A stretch of 64,000 nt of DNA from Candidatus Eremiobacteraceae bacterium (lineage in GTDB: Bacteria > Vulcanimicrobiota > Vulcanimicrobiia > Eremiobacterales > Eremiobacteraceae): contig DATGJI010000023.1 in the NCBI GenBank assembly GCA_035295225.1, forward strand, positions 62,001 to 126,000, written 5' to 3'. Each line of letters starts with the position of its first letter. The stretch's first letter is position 1. The position numbers and the translations under genes were made by a program. The notes beneath the pieces are model-generated. The model was not told the origin of the DNA. It made no database searches and saw nothing but the letters and a program-made list of their open reading frames with translations. Positions 1 through 9,856 of this stretch are shown here, in pieces.

Positions 1-425
1 GGCGGTCCGCTTTGTGCCGCCGGGCGAGCCGCAGCGGGGCCGGACGAGAGGAGCCGCGAGATGTTGAACGTGCCGTCGTCATACCGGATGACGTAGAGCG
101 TCGGCCTTATCGCGATGAGGCTGCGCAACCCGTATGCGCGATCGCTGCGCGCGAACGGGCCGCCTCGGTCGTAGGTGACGATGATGTGCCCGGCCGAGAA
201 CAGTTTCGCGCCCGACTTGTCCGTTATGACCGCATCGTCGATCGTCGCCCGATCGGCACCGACGTCCATGGCACGAACATCGAGATGCAGGCCGCGCGTC
301 GCGAGCGCGATTTGGAGCGCCATGCGCACCGCCGCCGACCGCGGAGCCTGCAGGCCGATCGTGAGCGCGACGACGAGCACGATCGCCGTTGCGATCGCCG
401 CGAGTCTTCGAAGCCTGCTGCGCAC
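1..425 (-). CDS. N-terminal part of a membrane-anchored AsmA/TamB-like protein (cut by window edge)
   Basis: The frame opens with GTG at 425, preceded by AGAAGG five bases upstream, and stays open to the window edge (141 codons). Residues 5-23 form a hydrophobic signal anchor after a short Arg-rich start. The following segment (DVRAMDVGADRATIDD, then ITDKSGAKLFSAGHIIVTYD, then LIAIRPTLYVIRYDDGTFN) has the alternating beta pattern and the closing 'aspartate-glycine-x-phenylalanine-asparagine' turn seen at the start of AsmA/TamB-type proteins, which span the periplasm and help lipid transport or outer-membrane assembly. The TamB assignment is an inference from this short piece; the existence of the gene is better supported than its name. 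It lies downstream of gyrB in the same direction, separated by a palindromic repeat. Confidence 0.55.
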   Translation of the reverse strand, partial: MRSRLRRLAAIATAIVLVVALTIGLQAPRSAAVRMALQIALATRGLHLDVRAMDVGADRATIDDAVITDKSGAKLFSAGHIIVTYDRGGPFARSDRAYGLRSLIAIRPTLYVIRYDDGTFNISRLLSSGPAAARPAAQSGP

Positions 426-491
426 GTGACCCTTCTTCCCTTGTCGGGAGCGGGTATCATGGCAAGCAGCAATTGTTGCTTCAATTGAAAG

Positions 492-541
492 AGCCGACTG
501 AAGACGAAGAGCCGACTGAAGGGGCCGACGCTAGTCGGCCC
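492..541. repeat. Family A palindromic repeat with partial left-arm duplications
   Basis: A complete copy lies at 516-541: CTGAAG followed by stem GGGCCGAC, loop GCTA and stem GTCGGCCC. Just before it the left part (AGCCGACTGAAG) appears twice in decayed form, as if the arm had been copied by slippage. It sits 3' of the gyrB stop codon. Other copies are at 17863-17961, 31192-31217 and 58203-58348. No T-tract follows, so it is not a typical intrinsic terminator. Confidence 0.85.
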
Positions 542-581
542 TTGAGCTCATATCCTCCGCGTGCTGCGGGCGTGCGTCACA

Positions 582-2570
<1,989 letters not shown>

Positions 2571-2578
2571 TTATTCTC

Positions 2579-3511
2579 TCACGGCGCTGCGCGCGCCTCT
2601 CGTCGAGGTGCCTTTGCGCGCAGTCCAAGCGCGTCCGCCCACATCTCGTCGAGCACGTCGGCGACGACTGCGCGCGGCACCGCGCGCTTGGGTTTGCGTG
2701 CGATCAACATGACGTATGTCCATGCGGCGACGCGGTCGGCCGCTTCAAGCGTTCCTCGCCGTAAGCGCCGGCGCGCGCCGTCCAACTGGACTTCGAGTTG
2801 TGCAAGCACGCGGCGCCGCACGCGTTCGTATGCGGCACGATCGGCACCGGAAATGTTCGCGATGAACTCGCGCGGTGTCTGCCACGGTGCGTCGGCGAGT
2901 GCGCGCGCGAGCGCTCGATCCGACGACTGCCGTTCCTCCTCGGCGCACCGCACGCATCGCCGATCGCTCGCGGTCTGGAGAGGCGTCCACGCGCCGCAGG
3001 CAGTGCATCGGGTCCATCCTTCTCGCGCGCGCCGAACGTCCAGCGCGTGCTGTCGAGCGCGCAGCCGTGCGACGATCGCGATCAGACCTTGCTCGGATCC
3101 CGCATCCCATGGCGCGTCAGCGCCGTCAATCGCTTCCTCTTCTTGTTCGCGCGTTCGCACCGAGCGTTCGGTGCGCGATGGGCGCGGTACCGCGCCGTCT
3201 AGCAGGCGCTTTGTGCGGCCGCTCGCGACCGAGAACCGCACGCGCGTGATGCCGGCGTGGGGAACGATCGACTGCAGATTCGCGAGTATGGACGTTTCGA
3301 GGAACGAGAGCTCATTGCTCCACGCACTGCCGGCCGTCCAGATGGTCAAGATCCCGTTGCGCACTCCGGCAGGCCGCGTGCGCACCGCGACGGCCGGGCC
3401 GACGACGTCGGCCCACGCCGCAGCGATGGCGCCGGCGCTATCTGCCGTCTCGCTTGTGCGGCCCGGCTTCCATGCGGCGACAAGCGTCCGCAGACGCACG
3501 GGTCCGCTCAT
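2579..3511 (-). CDS. DUF721 (DciA-type) protein with an added zinc ribbon
   Basis: The N-terminal 100 residues match the DUF721 pattern (AWADVVGPAVAVRTRPAGVR, then GILTIWTAGSAWSNELSFLE), the KH-like domain of DciA, which loads or stimulates the replicative helicase DnaB in bacteria that lack DnaC/DnaI. Many family members are only 100-170 residues; this one has 310. The extra C-terminal half contains two CxxC pairs about 14 residues apart (CTAC and CVRC, near residues 170-190), a zinc-ribbon arrangement, followed by an Arg-rich helical tail. Its ATG overlaps the recF stop as ATGA, so it is translationally coupled to recF, the usual DciA context. The helicase role is inferred from the family and location. 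Confidence 0.8.
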   Translation of the reverse strand: MSGPVRLRTLVAAWKPGRTSETADSAGAIAAAWADVVGPAVAVRTRPAGVRNGILTIWTAGSAWSNELSFLETSILANLQSIVPHAGITRVRFSVASGRTKRLLDGAVPRPSRTERSVRTREQEEEAIDGADAPWDAGSEQGLIAIVARLRARQHALDVRRAREGWTRCTACGAWTPLQTASDRRCVRCAEEERQSSDRALARALADAPWQTPREFIANISGADRAAYERVRRRVLAQLEVQLDGARRRLRRGTLEAADRVAAWTYVMLIARKPKRAVPRAVVADVLDEMWADALGLRAKAPRREARAAP

Positions 3512-4629
3512 GCGTGCGCCGCGTTTTCCATTTCGAGCGATCCTGCGCGGACGTGGACGACTTCGCCGCGCAGACTCGCGGGCATGTCCGGAACGTCGGT
3601 GGACGTGATGAATGCTTGGTCGAAATCCCCGAGGCTGTTCAGAAACGCGTGACGCCGCTCGCGATCGAGTTCGGACAGCACGTCGTCCAGCAAAAGGATC
3701 GGCGGTTCTCCGGCAGCCGCATGCAGCGACGCGTATTCTGCCGCTTTCAGCGCCAAAACCGCCGTGCGCTGCTGGCCCTGCGAACCGAATCGCGCGAGCG
3801 CAAGACCGCCCAGCGTGAGCGCGAGGTCGTCTCGATGCGGGCCATACAGCGCGCTGCGCCGCTTGATCTCAAGCGACTGGTTCGCATCGAGCGCAGCGCG
3901 CAGCGCTTGCTCTACCGCCTCCGGCGTCTCTTCGGTCAGCGCGGGCGACGGCCGGTAGGCGACGTCGAATTCCGGCGAGGCGCCGACCCAGCGCGCATGC
4001 GCGGCGGCGGCCTCGGCCGCGAGCCTGCGCACGTAGGCGGCGCGCGCGCAAGCGATGCGGCCGCCGCTGACCGCCATCTGCTCGTTATACGTGAGCAGTA
4101 GGTCGCGATCGGGAGCGCCGTTCGCACGAAGCAGCGCGTTCTTCTGCGTTACGACGGCGCCGTATGCTGCGAGGTCGCGATAATACGACCGGCTGCTTTG
4201 CGCAAGTCCGGCGTTGAGAAGGCGGCGCCGAATTCCCGCCGGACCGATCACGAGCTGCAGATCCAGCGGGATGAACGTCACCGCCATCACGCCGCCCAGA
4301 AATTGCCCGTACGGTACCGCGCGGCCATTTCGGAAGAAGCGCTTGCGGGCTCCCTCGCCCGCCCGCGCGACGATGCACGCGGCTTGGATCTCGCCGTGTC
4401 GCGTGGACACGCGCGCCGAGACGCTCGCGGCCGGCGCATCGTCGCGAACGAGGTCCGCTTCGCGGGTGGCGCGGAACGATTTTCCGGTGGCGAGCAGCGC
4501 GAGCGCTTCCAGGAGATTCGATTTGCCTTGCGCGTTATCGCCGATGAAGACACATGCGCCGCTCGGCGGCGTGAAGCGCAGAGCGGCGTAGTTGCGGAAC
4601 TGGTCGAGCTCGAGCGACAGGACGCGCAC
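3508..4629 (-). CDS. recF: DNA replication and repair protein RecF
   Basis: ABC/SMC-like ATPase of recombinational repair that acts with RecO and RecR to load RecA at single-strand gaps. Walker A is GDNAQGKSN (residues 30-38), the signature motif is FGSQGQQRTA near residue 290, and Walker B is ILLLDDVLSELD near residue 320. The length of 373 is normal. It starts five bases after the dnaN stop and shares four bases with the next gene, so dnaN, recF, the DUF721 gene and probably gyrB form one transcription unit. Confidence 0.96.
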   Translation of the reverse strand: MRVLSLELDQFRNYAALRFTPPSGACVFIGDNAQGKSNLLEALALLATGKSFRATREADLVRDDAPAASVSARVSTRHGEIQAACIVARAGEGARKRFFRNGRAVPYGQFLGGVMAVTFIPLDLQLVIGPAGIRRRLLNAGLAQSSRSYYRDLAAYGAVVTQKNALLRANGAPDRDLLLTYNEQMAVSGGRIACARAAYVRRLAAEAAAAHARWVGASPEFDVAYRPSPALTEETPEAVEQALRAALDANQSLEIKRRSALYGPHRDDLALTLGGLALARFGSQGQQRTAVLALKAAEYASLHAAAGEPPILLLDDVLSELDRERRHAFLNSLGDFDQAFITSTDVPDMPASLRGEVVHVRAGSLEMENAAHA

Positions 4630-4634
4630 GGGCG

Positions 4635-5747
4635 CTACTGGCGCAGCGGCATCAAGATGAAGAGCTGCCGCGCGGCATTGTCACCTTCGTTCGGCCGGAT
4701 GGCTGTGGGCTGCAGAGCGCCGACGAACTCGAGCGCCACGGTATCCGAGGTGACGTGATTCAAGATCTCCACCAGATACTTCGCGTTGAACGCGATCGTC
4801 AGCGGGTCGCCGGTGCGCTCGACATCCAATTCTTCATAGGCGTTGCCGGTGGTATCCGAAGCCGCGGTGATGACAAGGCTCGTGCCTTCCATCGCGAGCT
4901 TCACCATGCTGGCGCGCTCGCCCGCGACCACTTCGGCGCGGCGCAGACCGGCGAGCAGTTTTGCAGTGCTGGCGATGACCTTGCGCTCGAACTCTTTTGG
5001 GATGACCTGCTGGTAGTTCGGATACGGCCCGTCGACGAGACGCGCGATGATCTTCGCGTCGCCGGTGTTGAACACGAGCTGGTTCGCTTGGCCGCCAAGC
5101 GCCGTCACTTCCACCACGCCGCTGCCTGCCGCCCTCACCACCTCTCCGAGCGCTCGCGCGGGCACGATATATTTCGCACCGGCCCGGACTTTCTCGGTGA
5201 GCGCCGCTTCGTGGCGAGCGAGGCGGTAGCCGTCGGTGGCGACCATGGTCAGCTTCTGGTCCTCGATCTCGAGCAGCGCGCCCATGAGAACGGCGCCGCG
5301 CGCCTCCTCGCTCGACGCAGCAAACGTCACCGCACCGACGGCTTCGCGGAGCACTTTTGCGTCTATGCGGAATTGATCGCCCGACTTGCCTTCCGGCAAC
5401 GGTGGGAATTCTTCCGCCGGCAGCGCGACGAATTCGTACTTCGAGCGGTCGCAGGTGACCGTCGCGCGGCTCGCCGTGCCGCGCATGACGAGCTCCGCGG
5501 CCGGCAGATTCGCGAGGTAGCCTGAGAACAAGCGCGCTCCGACGGTGCATGCGCCTTCTTCGCTCACCTCTGCGCTGAAATTATTCTCGAGTGTGAGTTC
5601 GAGATCGGTGGCGCGCACGTTGACGCGGCCTTTGCCGGCGGTGAGCAGGACGTTGCCCAAGATCGGCATCGTCGTGTGCGCGTTGACGACTTTCACGGCC
5701 GCGGCAACGGCCCCGGCTATGTCCTTCGTGTTGCAGGTGAACTTCAT
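4635..5747 (-). CDS. dnaN: DNA polymerase III beta subunit (sliding clamp)
   Basis: Forms the ring that tethers the replicative polymerase to DNA. The 370 residues cover the three repeated clamp domains; recognisable segments are MPILGNVLLTA (domain 1), VATDGYRLARHEA (domain 2), YPNYQQVIP and the C-terminal strand ending in LFILMPLRQ, which closes the protein-binding pocket. The ATG has GGAG five bases upstream. A small hairpin (AGGACGC/GCGTCCT at 5764-5782) lies in the leader just before the ribosome binding site. It follows dnaA in the usual order. Confidence 0.97.
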   Translation of the reverse strand: MKFTCNTKDIAGAVAAAVKVVNAHTTMPILGNVLLTAGKGRVNVRATDLELTLENNFSAEVSEEGACTVGARLFSGYLANLPAAELVMRGTASRATVTCDRSKYEFVALPAEEFPPLPEGKSGDQFRIDAKVLREAVGAVTFAASSEEARGAVLMGALLEIEDQKLTMVATDGYRLARHEAALTEKVRAGAKYIVPARALGEVVRAAGSGVVEVTALGGQANQLVFNTGDAKIIARLVDGPYPNYQQVIPKEFERKVIASTAKLLAGLRRAEVVAGERASMVKLAMEGTSLVITAASDTTGNAYEELDVERTGDPLTIAFNAKYLVEILNHVTSDTVALEFVGALQPTAIRPNEGDNAARQLFILMPLRQ

Positions 5748-6081
5748 GCTTGCTCCGGGCAGCAGGACGCCTCAAGCGTCCTTTCGGTGTTGCGCAATCT
5801 TAGTCTGCGTTGCGCGGATTCGTCGCGCTGTCGTCAACTCCCGCGTCCACAGATCGGCCTAGGGCCGCGGGGAACTGTTAGATATCTTTATGATCGGTCG
5901 TCGTCATCGTAGTGGTGTGGACGCTGTGGAGTTCGTCTGTATGCCAGACGCGGCACACGGTTGCGGTGTGCGTTGCGGTGTGGATGGTGTGCGCGATCTA
6001 TCCACGCCGCTCACAGAGGGACCACCTTCACGGCACGCGGGCTAGCGCAGTCCACATCATTCGCAGACCATCCACCGGGCG
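5748..6081. promoter_or_regulatory. dnaA-dnaN intergenic region with degenerate DnaA boxes
   Basis: No gene is seen in these 334 bases. They contain repeated TGTGGA or TCCAC cores that resemble DnaA boxes with one to three mismatches: TGTGGACGC (5916-5924), TGTGGAGTT (5926-5934), TGTGGATGG (5979-5987) and CTATCCACG (5998-6006), with further TCCAC cores near 5846, 6050 and 6069. A hairpin at 5764-5782 lies in the dnaN leader. The region could autoregulate dnaN or be an auxiliary part of the origin; the boxes are weaker than those upstream of dnaA. Confidence 0.45.
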
Positions 6082-7482
6082 TCATCCTTCTTGCGTGATC
6101 GTGGTCTGGACCGAGCGCACTTTGCTGCGGAATTCGGGGTCGCGATCCTGCTGCTGTTTCACCTTGTCGCGCGCGTACATCACCGTTGTGTGGTCTTTCT
6201 TGCCGAACTCGCGCGCGATCTGCGGCAGCGATGCGTTGGTCAATTCGCAGGCCAGATACATCGCGATTTGGCGCGGCACCGTCAAGCGCTGATCGCGCCG
6301 TTGACCTTCGAGCTCTTTGACCGTGATGCCGTGGAAGCGCGCCACTTTCTCTTTGATCAACGAGATCGTCACCTTGCGCAGCGGGACCTCGTTGATCTCG
6401 TTGCGCAGCACTTCGGTGGCGAGCTCGACCGTGATCTGCTTCTTATAGAGCGATGCATACGCGGTCAGCTTTATGAGCGCGCCTTCGAGCTGGCGGATGT
6501 TCAAGGGAATGATCTTCGCGATATACGACGTCACTTCGTGCGGCACGTCGATGCCGTCGCTCTCCGCCTTCTTACGCAGGATCGCTTCGCGCGTCTCGAG
6601 GTCGGGCGATTGGATATCGGTGAGCAGTCCCCACTCGAAACGCGAGCGCAGCCGGTTCTCAAGCGTCTGGATATCCTTCGGCGGACGATCGCTCGAGATG
6701 ACGAGTTGACGCTGCGCCTCGTGCAGCGTGTTGAAGGTATGGAAGAACTCTTCTTGCGTCTGCTCTTTGCCCTCGAGAAATTGGATGTCGTCGATCAGGA
6801 GCACGTCGACCGTGCGATAGCGATTGCGGAATTCAACGGTCTGATTGTTCTTGATCGCGGTGATGAACTCGTTGGTGAACGTCTCTGACGAGACGTAGAC
6901 CACGCGCGCACGCGGATCCGATTCGAACGCCTTGTGGCCGATCGCATGCATGAGATGTGTTTTGCCCAGACCGACCGCGCCGTAGATGAAGAGCGGATTG
7001 TAGGCGCGGGCCGGCGCGTCGGCGACCGCTTGCGCCGCAGCGTGCGCGAACCGATTGGTCGCGCCGACGACGAATTGTTCAAATGTGTAGCGCGGGTTCA
7101 GACCCGTGTGCCGGAACTCGTCGGGGCTGCGAAACGCCGGCGGGGCAGCCGGCAAAATCGCTCCGTTATCCGGGACAGCATCGGGGGGAAGCGTCCGCGG
7201 ATCCGCTTCCTCGCTGGGACCGTCGATCACAAAGCGGATGCTGATCGGCGCGCCGAGCGTTTCTGCCAAAGCCGCGGAAATGGTGCCCTTGAAGCGGTTT
7301 TCGGCCCAATCCTTTGCGAACTGATTCTGCACGCTCAGCGTGATCTCGTCGGTCGACAGCCTCAGCACGCGCATCGGCTTTATCCACGTCTCGAAGATGG
7401 GTTTCGTGAACCGCGATTCAAGGCCCACAAGAGTTGTCTGCCAGAGATATTCTTCGTTCGTGATGACCGCGCTTGAGTTCAT
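6082..7482 (-). CDS. dnaA: Chromosomal replication initiator protein DnaA
   Basis: Binds DnaA boxes at oriC as an ATP-dependent oligomer and opens the duplex. Domain I is residues 1-80, a variable linker follows to about 125, and the AAA+ domain has Walker A GAVGLGKTH (168-176) and Walker B LLIDDIQFL (228-236). DNA-binding domain IV carries the helix-turn-helix signature ending in FGKKDHTTVMYA near residue 440. Length 466 is normal. The ATG has AAGGA seven bases upstream. Perfect DnaA boxes lie upstream of it, so autoregulation is likely. Confidence 0.98.
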   Translation of the reverse strand: MNSSAVITNEEYLWQTTLVGLESRFTKPIFETWIKPMRVLRLSTDEITLSVQNQFAKDWAENRFKGTISAALAETLGAPISIRFVIDGPSEEADPRTLPPDAVPDNGAILPAAPPAFRSPDEFRHTGLNPRYTFEQFVVGATNRFAHAAAQAVADAPARAYNPLFIYGAVGLGKTHLMHAIGHKAFESDPRARVVYVSSETFTNEFITAIKNNQTVEFRNRYRTVDVLLIDDIQFLEGKEQTQEEFFHTFNTLHEAQRQLVISSDRPPKDIQTLENRLRSRFEWGLLTDIQSPDLETREAILRKKAESDGIDVPHEVTSYIAKIIPLNIRQLEGALIKLTAYASLYKKQITVELATEVLRNEINEVPLRKVTISLIKEKVARFHGITVKELEGQRRDQRLTVPRQIAMYLACELTNASLPQIAREFGKKDHTTVMYARDKVKQQQDRDPEFRSKVRSVQTTITQEG

Positions 7483-8060
7483 CGTGACATCCTTCGAAAT
7501 TCAAATGCGTCCGCAGGCCCGGCCTTGAAACCGGAGAGCCCGCGGTCGGCGCGATTTAATGGCCGCAAACCCTTATTCCTCCAGGGTTTGCGCGATTTAC
7601 TTATACACATATACACAGCGAAATCACCAAACGTGTGGATAGTCTCCGGCCTGCGGCGATTGATGCCATGCGACGTAAGGCTTTGCCGTCTCTGACGCGC
7701 GCCGCGCGAACCGAAAGCGCGCATTTTTGACGAGCCCTGCAGCTGCCCTAAGCGGACTCCGAGCCGCGGCGCAGGCAGTGGCGACGGGCGTTGCGGCTCG
7801 CCGGTCAAGTTATCCACAATCTCATCCACAGGTGTGAATAACGCTCCGTCTCGTTCTTGTGAATGGCCGCTAAGTGCCGCAGGTATTGAGTTTGCGGCTC
7901 CGCAGACGAATTCTGAATATTGCGGCCCATGCACCGCCTGTCCACCGGGCTGCGGCCGCTCTCGACATTTGCCTCAGGCGCAGACGGTTGGGCTTCGCTT
8001 CCGCCTGCACCGCGTCCCACCGCCGCCGCAGGCGCCTTCGCCCGCCGCGCCGTACCATTC
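7483..8060. other. Probable chromosomal origin of replication (oriC)
   Basis: This gene-free stretch between dnaA and rpmH holds two DnaA box groups. Group 1 has TTATACACA (7601-7609), ATATACACA (7609-7617) and, reversed, TGTGGATAG (7634-7642). Group 2 has a perfect TTATCCACA (7810-7818), TCATCCACA (7822-7830) and a perfect reverse TGTGAATAA (7833-7841). The stretch around 7594-7630 is AT-rich compared with its surroundings and is a candidate unwinding element. A 10-bp stem (CGCAAACCCT/AGGGTTTGCG, 7564-7573 and 7583-7592) lies between group 1 and dnaA. The box pattern is seen directly; origin function is inferred from it and from the gene order. Confidence 0.85.
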
Positions 8061-8090
8061 TTGACCGTGGCCCCCGGCCGGGCGTAAAAT
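8061..8090 (+). promoter_or_regulatory. Sigma-70-type promoter of the rpmH operon
   Basis: TTGACC (8061-8066) and TAAAAT (8085-8090) are separated by 18 bases, 110 bases upstream of rpmH and directed towards it. The match to TTGACA/TATAAT is good for such GC-rich DNA. It would drive rpmH, rnpA, yidD, yidC and perhaps the genes beyond. Confidence 0.65.
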
Positions 8091-8200
8091 AAGAGACTAT
8101 CAATCATTCATTCGGCGGTGCCGCCATCGTGGGCGGCACTCATCATGTTCGCGGCCAGAATCCCGCGACACCGCAATACCATTAGGAGCTCCGCCGTCCA

Positions 8201-8338
8201 GTGAAACGCACTTTTCAACCGCACAACCGGCGCCGCAAGCGCACGCATGGCTTTCGCGAACGCATGTCCACCAAGAACGGGCGCCGCGTCTTGTCGGCGC
8301 GACGGCGCAAAGGCCGCAAGCGCCTGACCCCCGACTAG
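8201..8338 (+). CDS. rpmH: Large-subunit ribosomal protein bL34
   Basis: A 45-residue, extremely basic protein beginning [19 protein letters not shown] and continuing with the typical bL34 core ([20 protein letters not shown]). It is part of the 50S ribosomal subunit. The start is GTG; AGGAG lies 12 bases upstream, slightly far but the only candidate. It opens the conserved rpmH-rnpA-yidD-yidC-jag cluster next to oriC. Confidence 0.97.
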   Translation: MKRTFQPHNRRRKRTHGFRERMSTKNGRRVLSARRRKGRKRLTPD

Positions 8339-8349
8339 CGATCTCCAAG

Positions 8350-8688
8350 GTGCCCTCGTTCGACAGCCTCAAGGGCCGCCGTGAGTTCACGCTCGTGATG
8401 CGAAAAGGCCGCATCGCGTCGGCGCGCGCTCTGACCGTCTATGCATTTGCGCCGCGAGGTCGCGCACGCGCGACGGTGCCGAAGCTCGGCGTCGTCATCA
8501 CGAAAAAAGTCGGCAACGCGGTCGTGCGCAACCTGCTCCGCCGCCGGTGCAAGGCGCTGTTCGCAAGTTTTGCGTCGTCGGCCGATCCGCGCTGGTTTCT
8601 CGTGCAGTGCAAACCGGAGGCCGCTCGCGTGCCGTTCGCCGCACTGCGCGAACAGCTCATGCCTGCGCTCAAGGCAGCCGCATCGTGA
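8350..8688 (+). CDS. rnpA: Ribonuclease P protein component
   Basis: Protein cofactor of the RNase P ribozyme, which trims the 5' leader of pre-tRNAs. The family signature is clear near residues 50-70: [20 protein letters not shown], the conserved RNR-like motif having leucines (RNLLRRR). At 112 residues it is of normal size. It starts with GTG 11 bases after rpmH. Its stop codon overlaps the GTG of yidD. Confidence 0.93.
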   Translation: MPSFDSLKGRREFTLVMRKGRIASARALTVYAFAPRGRARATVPKLGVVITKKVGNAVVRNLLRRRCKALFASFASSADPRWFLVQCKPEAARVPFAALREQLMPALKAAAS

Positions 8689-8897
8689 TCGCATCGCTGC
8701 TCATCGCGCTGCTGCGCGCATATCAACGCATCATCGCACCGCTGCTGCCGCAGGCATGCCGCTTCCATCCTACATGTTCGACGTACGCTGTGGAGGCGAT
8801 CCGGCGACATGGTGCGCTGCGCGGTCTTGGTCTGACGCTCGCGCGGCTTGGACGCTGTGGGCCGTGGCACGCCGGCGGCCTCGACCCCGTGCCGTGA
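8685..8897 (+). CDS. yidD: Membrane protein insertion efficiency factor YidD
   Basis: A 70-residue member of the YidD family. It has the family core [20 protein letters not shown] and [18 protein letters not shown], with the conserved cysteines in CRFHPTC and RCGPWHAGG, and it ends GLDPVP as in homologues. YidD is a small inner-membrane-associated protein that helps YidC-dependent insertion. The GTG start overlaps the rnpA stop (GTGA). Confidence 0.95.
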   Translation: MIASLLIALLRAYQRIIAPLLPQACRFHPTCSTYAVEAIRRHGALRGLGLTLARLGRCGPWHAGGLDPVP

Positions 8898-8922
8898 CGC
8901 TGAAAGGACACCGGCGACCGAA

Positions 8923-9801
8923 TTGTTCCATCTGATCCCGCTCTTGGCAGTGTTCGCCAATCCGTTCACCGACCTCATCGACCTGCTCGGCACGGGTTTC
9001 AACGACGTGCTGCAGTGGATCAACACCGCCGTGACGCACAACTACGGCTGGTCGATGATCGTGCTCGCGTTCGTGGTGAACGTGCTGCTCGTGCCGCTCA
9101 CGCTTCAACGTTTACGCAACATGCAAGAGATGCAGGCGCTGGCGCCCTACCTCAAGCGGATTCAGACGAAGTACAAGAACGACAAACAGAAGCTCGGCGA
9201 AGAGACGATGAAGCTCTATCGCGAGCATGGCGTCAACATGTTCGGCGGCTGCCTGCCGACGCTGTTGCAGATGCCGGTGTTGTTCGGCGTCTACAACGCC
9301 ATCAACCGCAACAACGACAATTTCCAGCACGCGACATGGTTGTGGATCGGCTCGTCGCTCTCGCATTCGTTCCCGCAGATACTCGCTCAGAATCTGTATC
9401 TGCCCGACATGGCGCTGCTGTTGCTGTACGCCGTGTCGATGTATTTTTCGGTGAAACTCACGACGAATGCCGGCATGATGGACGAGCAGCAGCAGCAGAT
9501 GATGAACACGCAAGCGATGATCATGCCGGTCATCCTGTTCTGGATCGGACGGACGTGGCATTCGGCGTTCATCTTATACTGGCTGGCCTATAACGTGCTG
9601 TCCGTCGCGCAGACCGTGCTCTTCATGCGCTGGAATCCATCGCGCATTCCCAAGCCCGTCGAAGAGACGGAAGCCATGAAACTCGGTTACCCGCACGACT
9701 GCCCGTCGTGCAGCGAAACGCTGGTTCTCGTCAACAACAACAAATGTCAGAAATGCGGTACCAAGGTGAAGAAGATGCAGCCGAAAGCGACGACTGCCTG
9801 A
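8923..9801 (+). CDS. yidC: Membrane protein insertase YidC/Oxa1, with C-terminal zinc ribbon
   Basis: Inserts and folds inner-membrane proteins with or without SecYEG. The short Oxa1-type core of about 230 residues is present without the large periplasmic domain of proteobacterial YidC: an N-terminal hydrophobic segment (LIPLLAVFANP), NYGWSMIVLAFVVNVLLVPL, the amphipathic stretch LKRIQTKYKNDKQKL, and GCLPTLLQMPVLFGVYNAI. After the last membrane segment the protein ends with two cysteine pairs, CPSC and CQKCG (from about residue 257), which look like a zinc ribbon and are not part of the usual family. The start is uncertain: TTG at 8923 fits the family, while an in-frame ATG at 8848 would overlap yidD by 50 bases. 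Confidence 0.93.
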   Translation: MFHLIPLLAVFANPFTDLIDLLGTGFNDVLQWINTAVTHNYGWSMIVLAFVVNVLLVPLTLQRLRNMQEMQALAPYLKRIQTKYKNDKQKLGEETMKLYREHGVNMFGGCLPTLLQMPVLFGVYNAINRNNDNFQHATWLWIGSSLSHSFPQILAQNLYLPDMALLLLYAVSMYFSVKLTTNAGMMDEQQQQMMNTQAMIMPVILFWIGRTWHSAFILYWLAYNVLSVAQTVLFMRWNPSRIPKPVEETEAMKLGYPHDCPSCSETLVLVNNNKCQKCGTKVKKMQPKATTA

Positions 9802-9856
9802 CGTTTCCTAAAGTCATTGGAATCGCTCGCCGGCCGGCGCGCGGGGAGAGGGCAAA

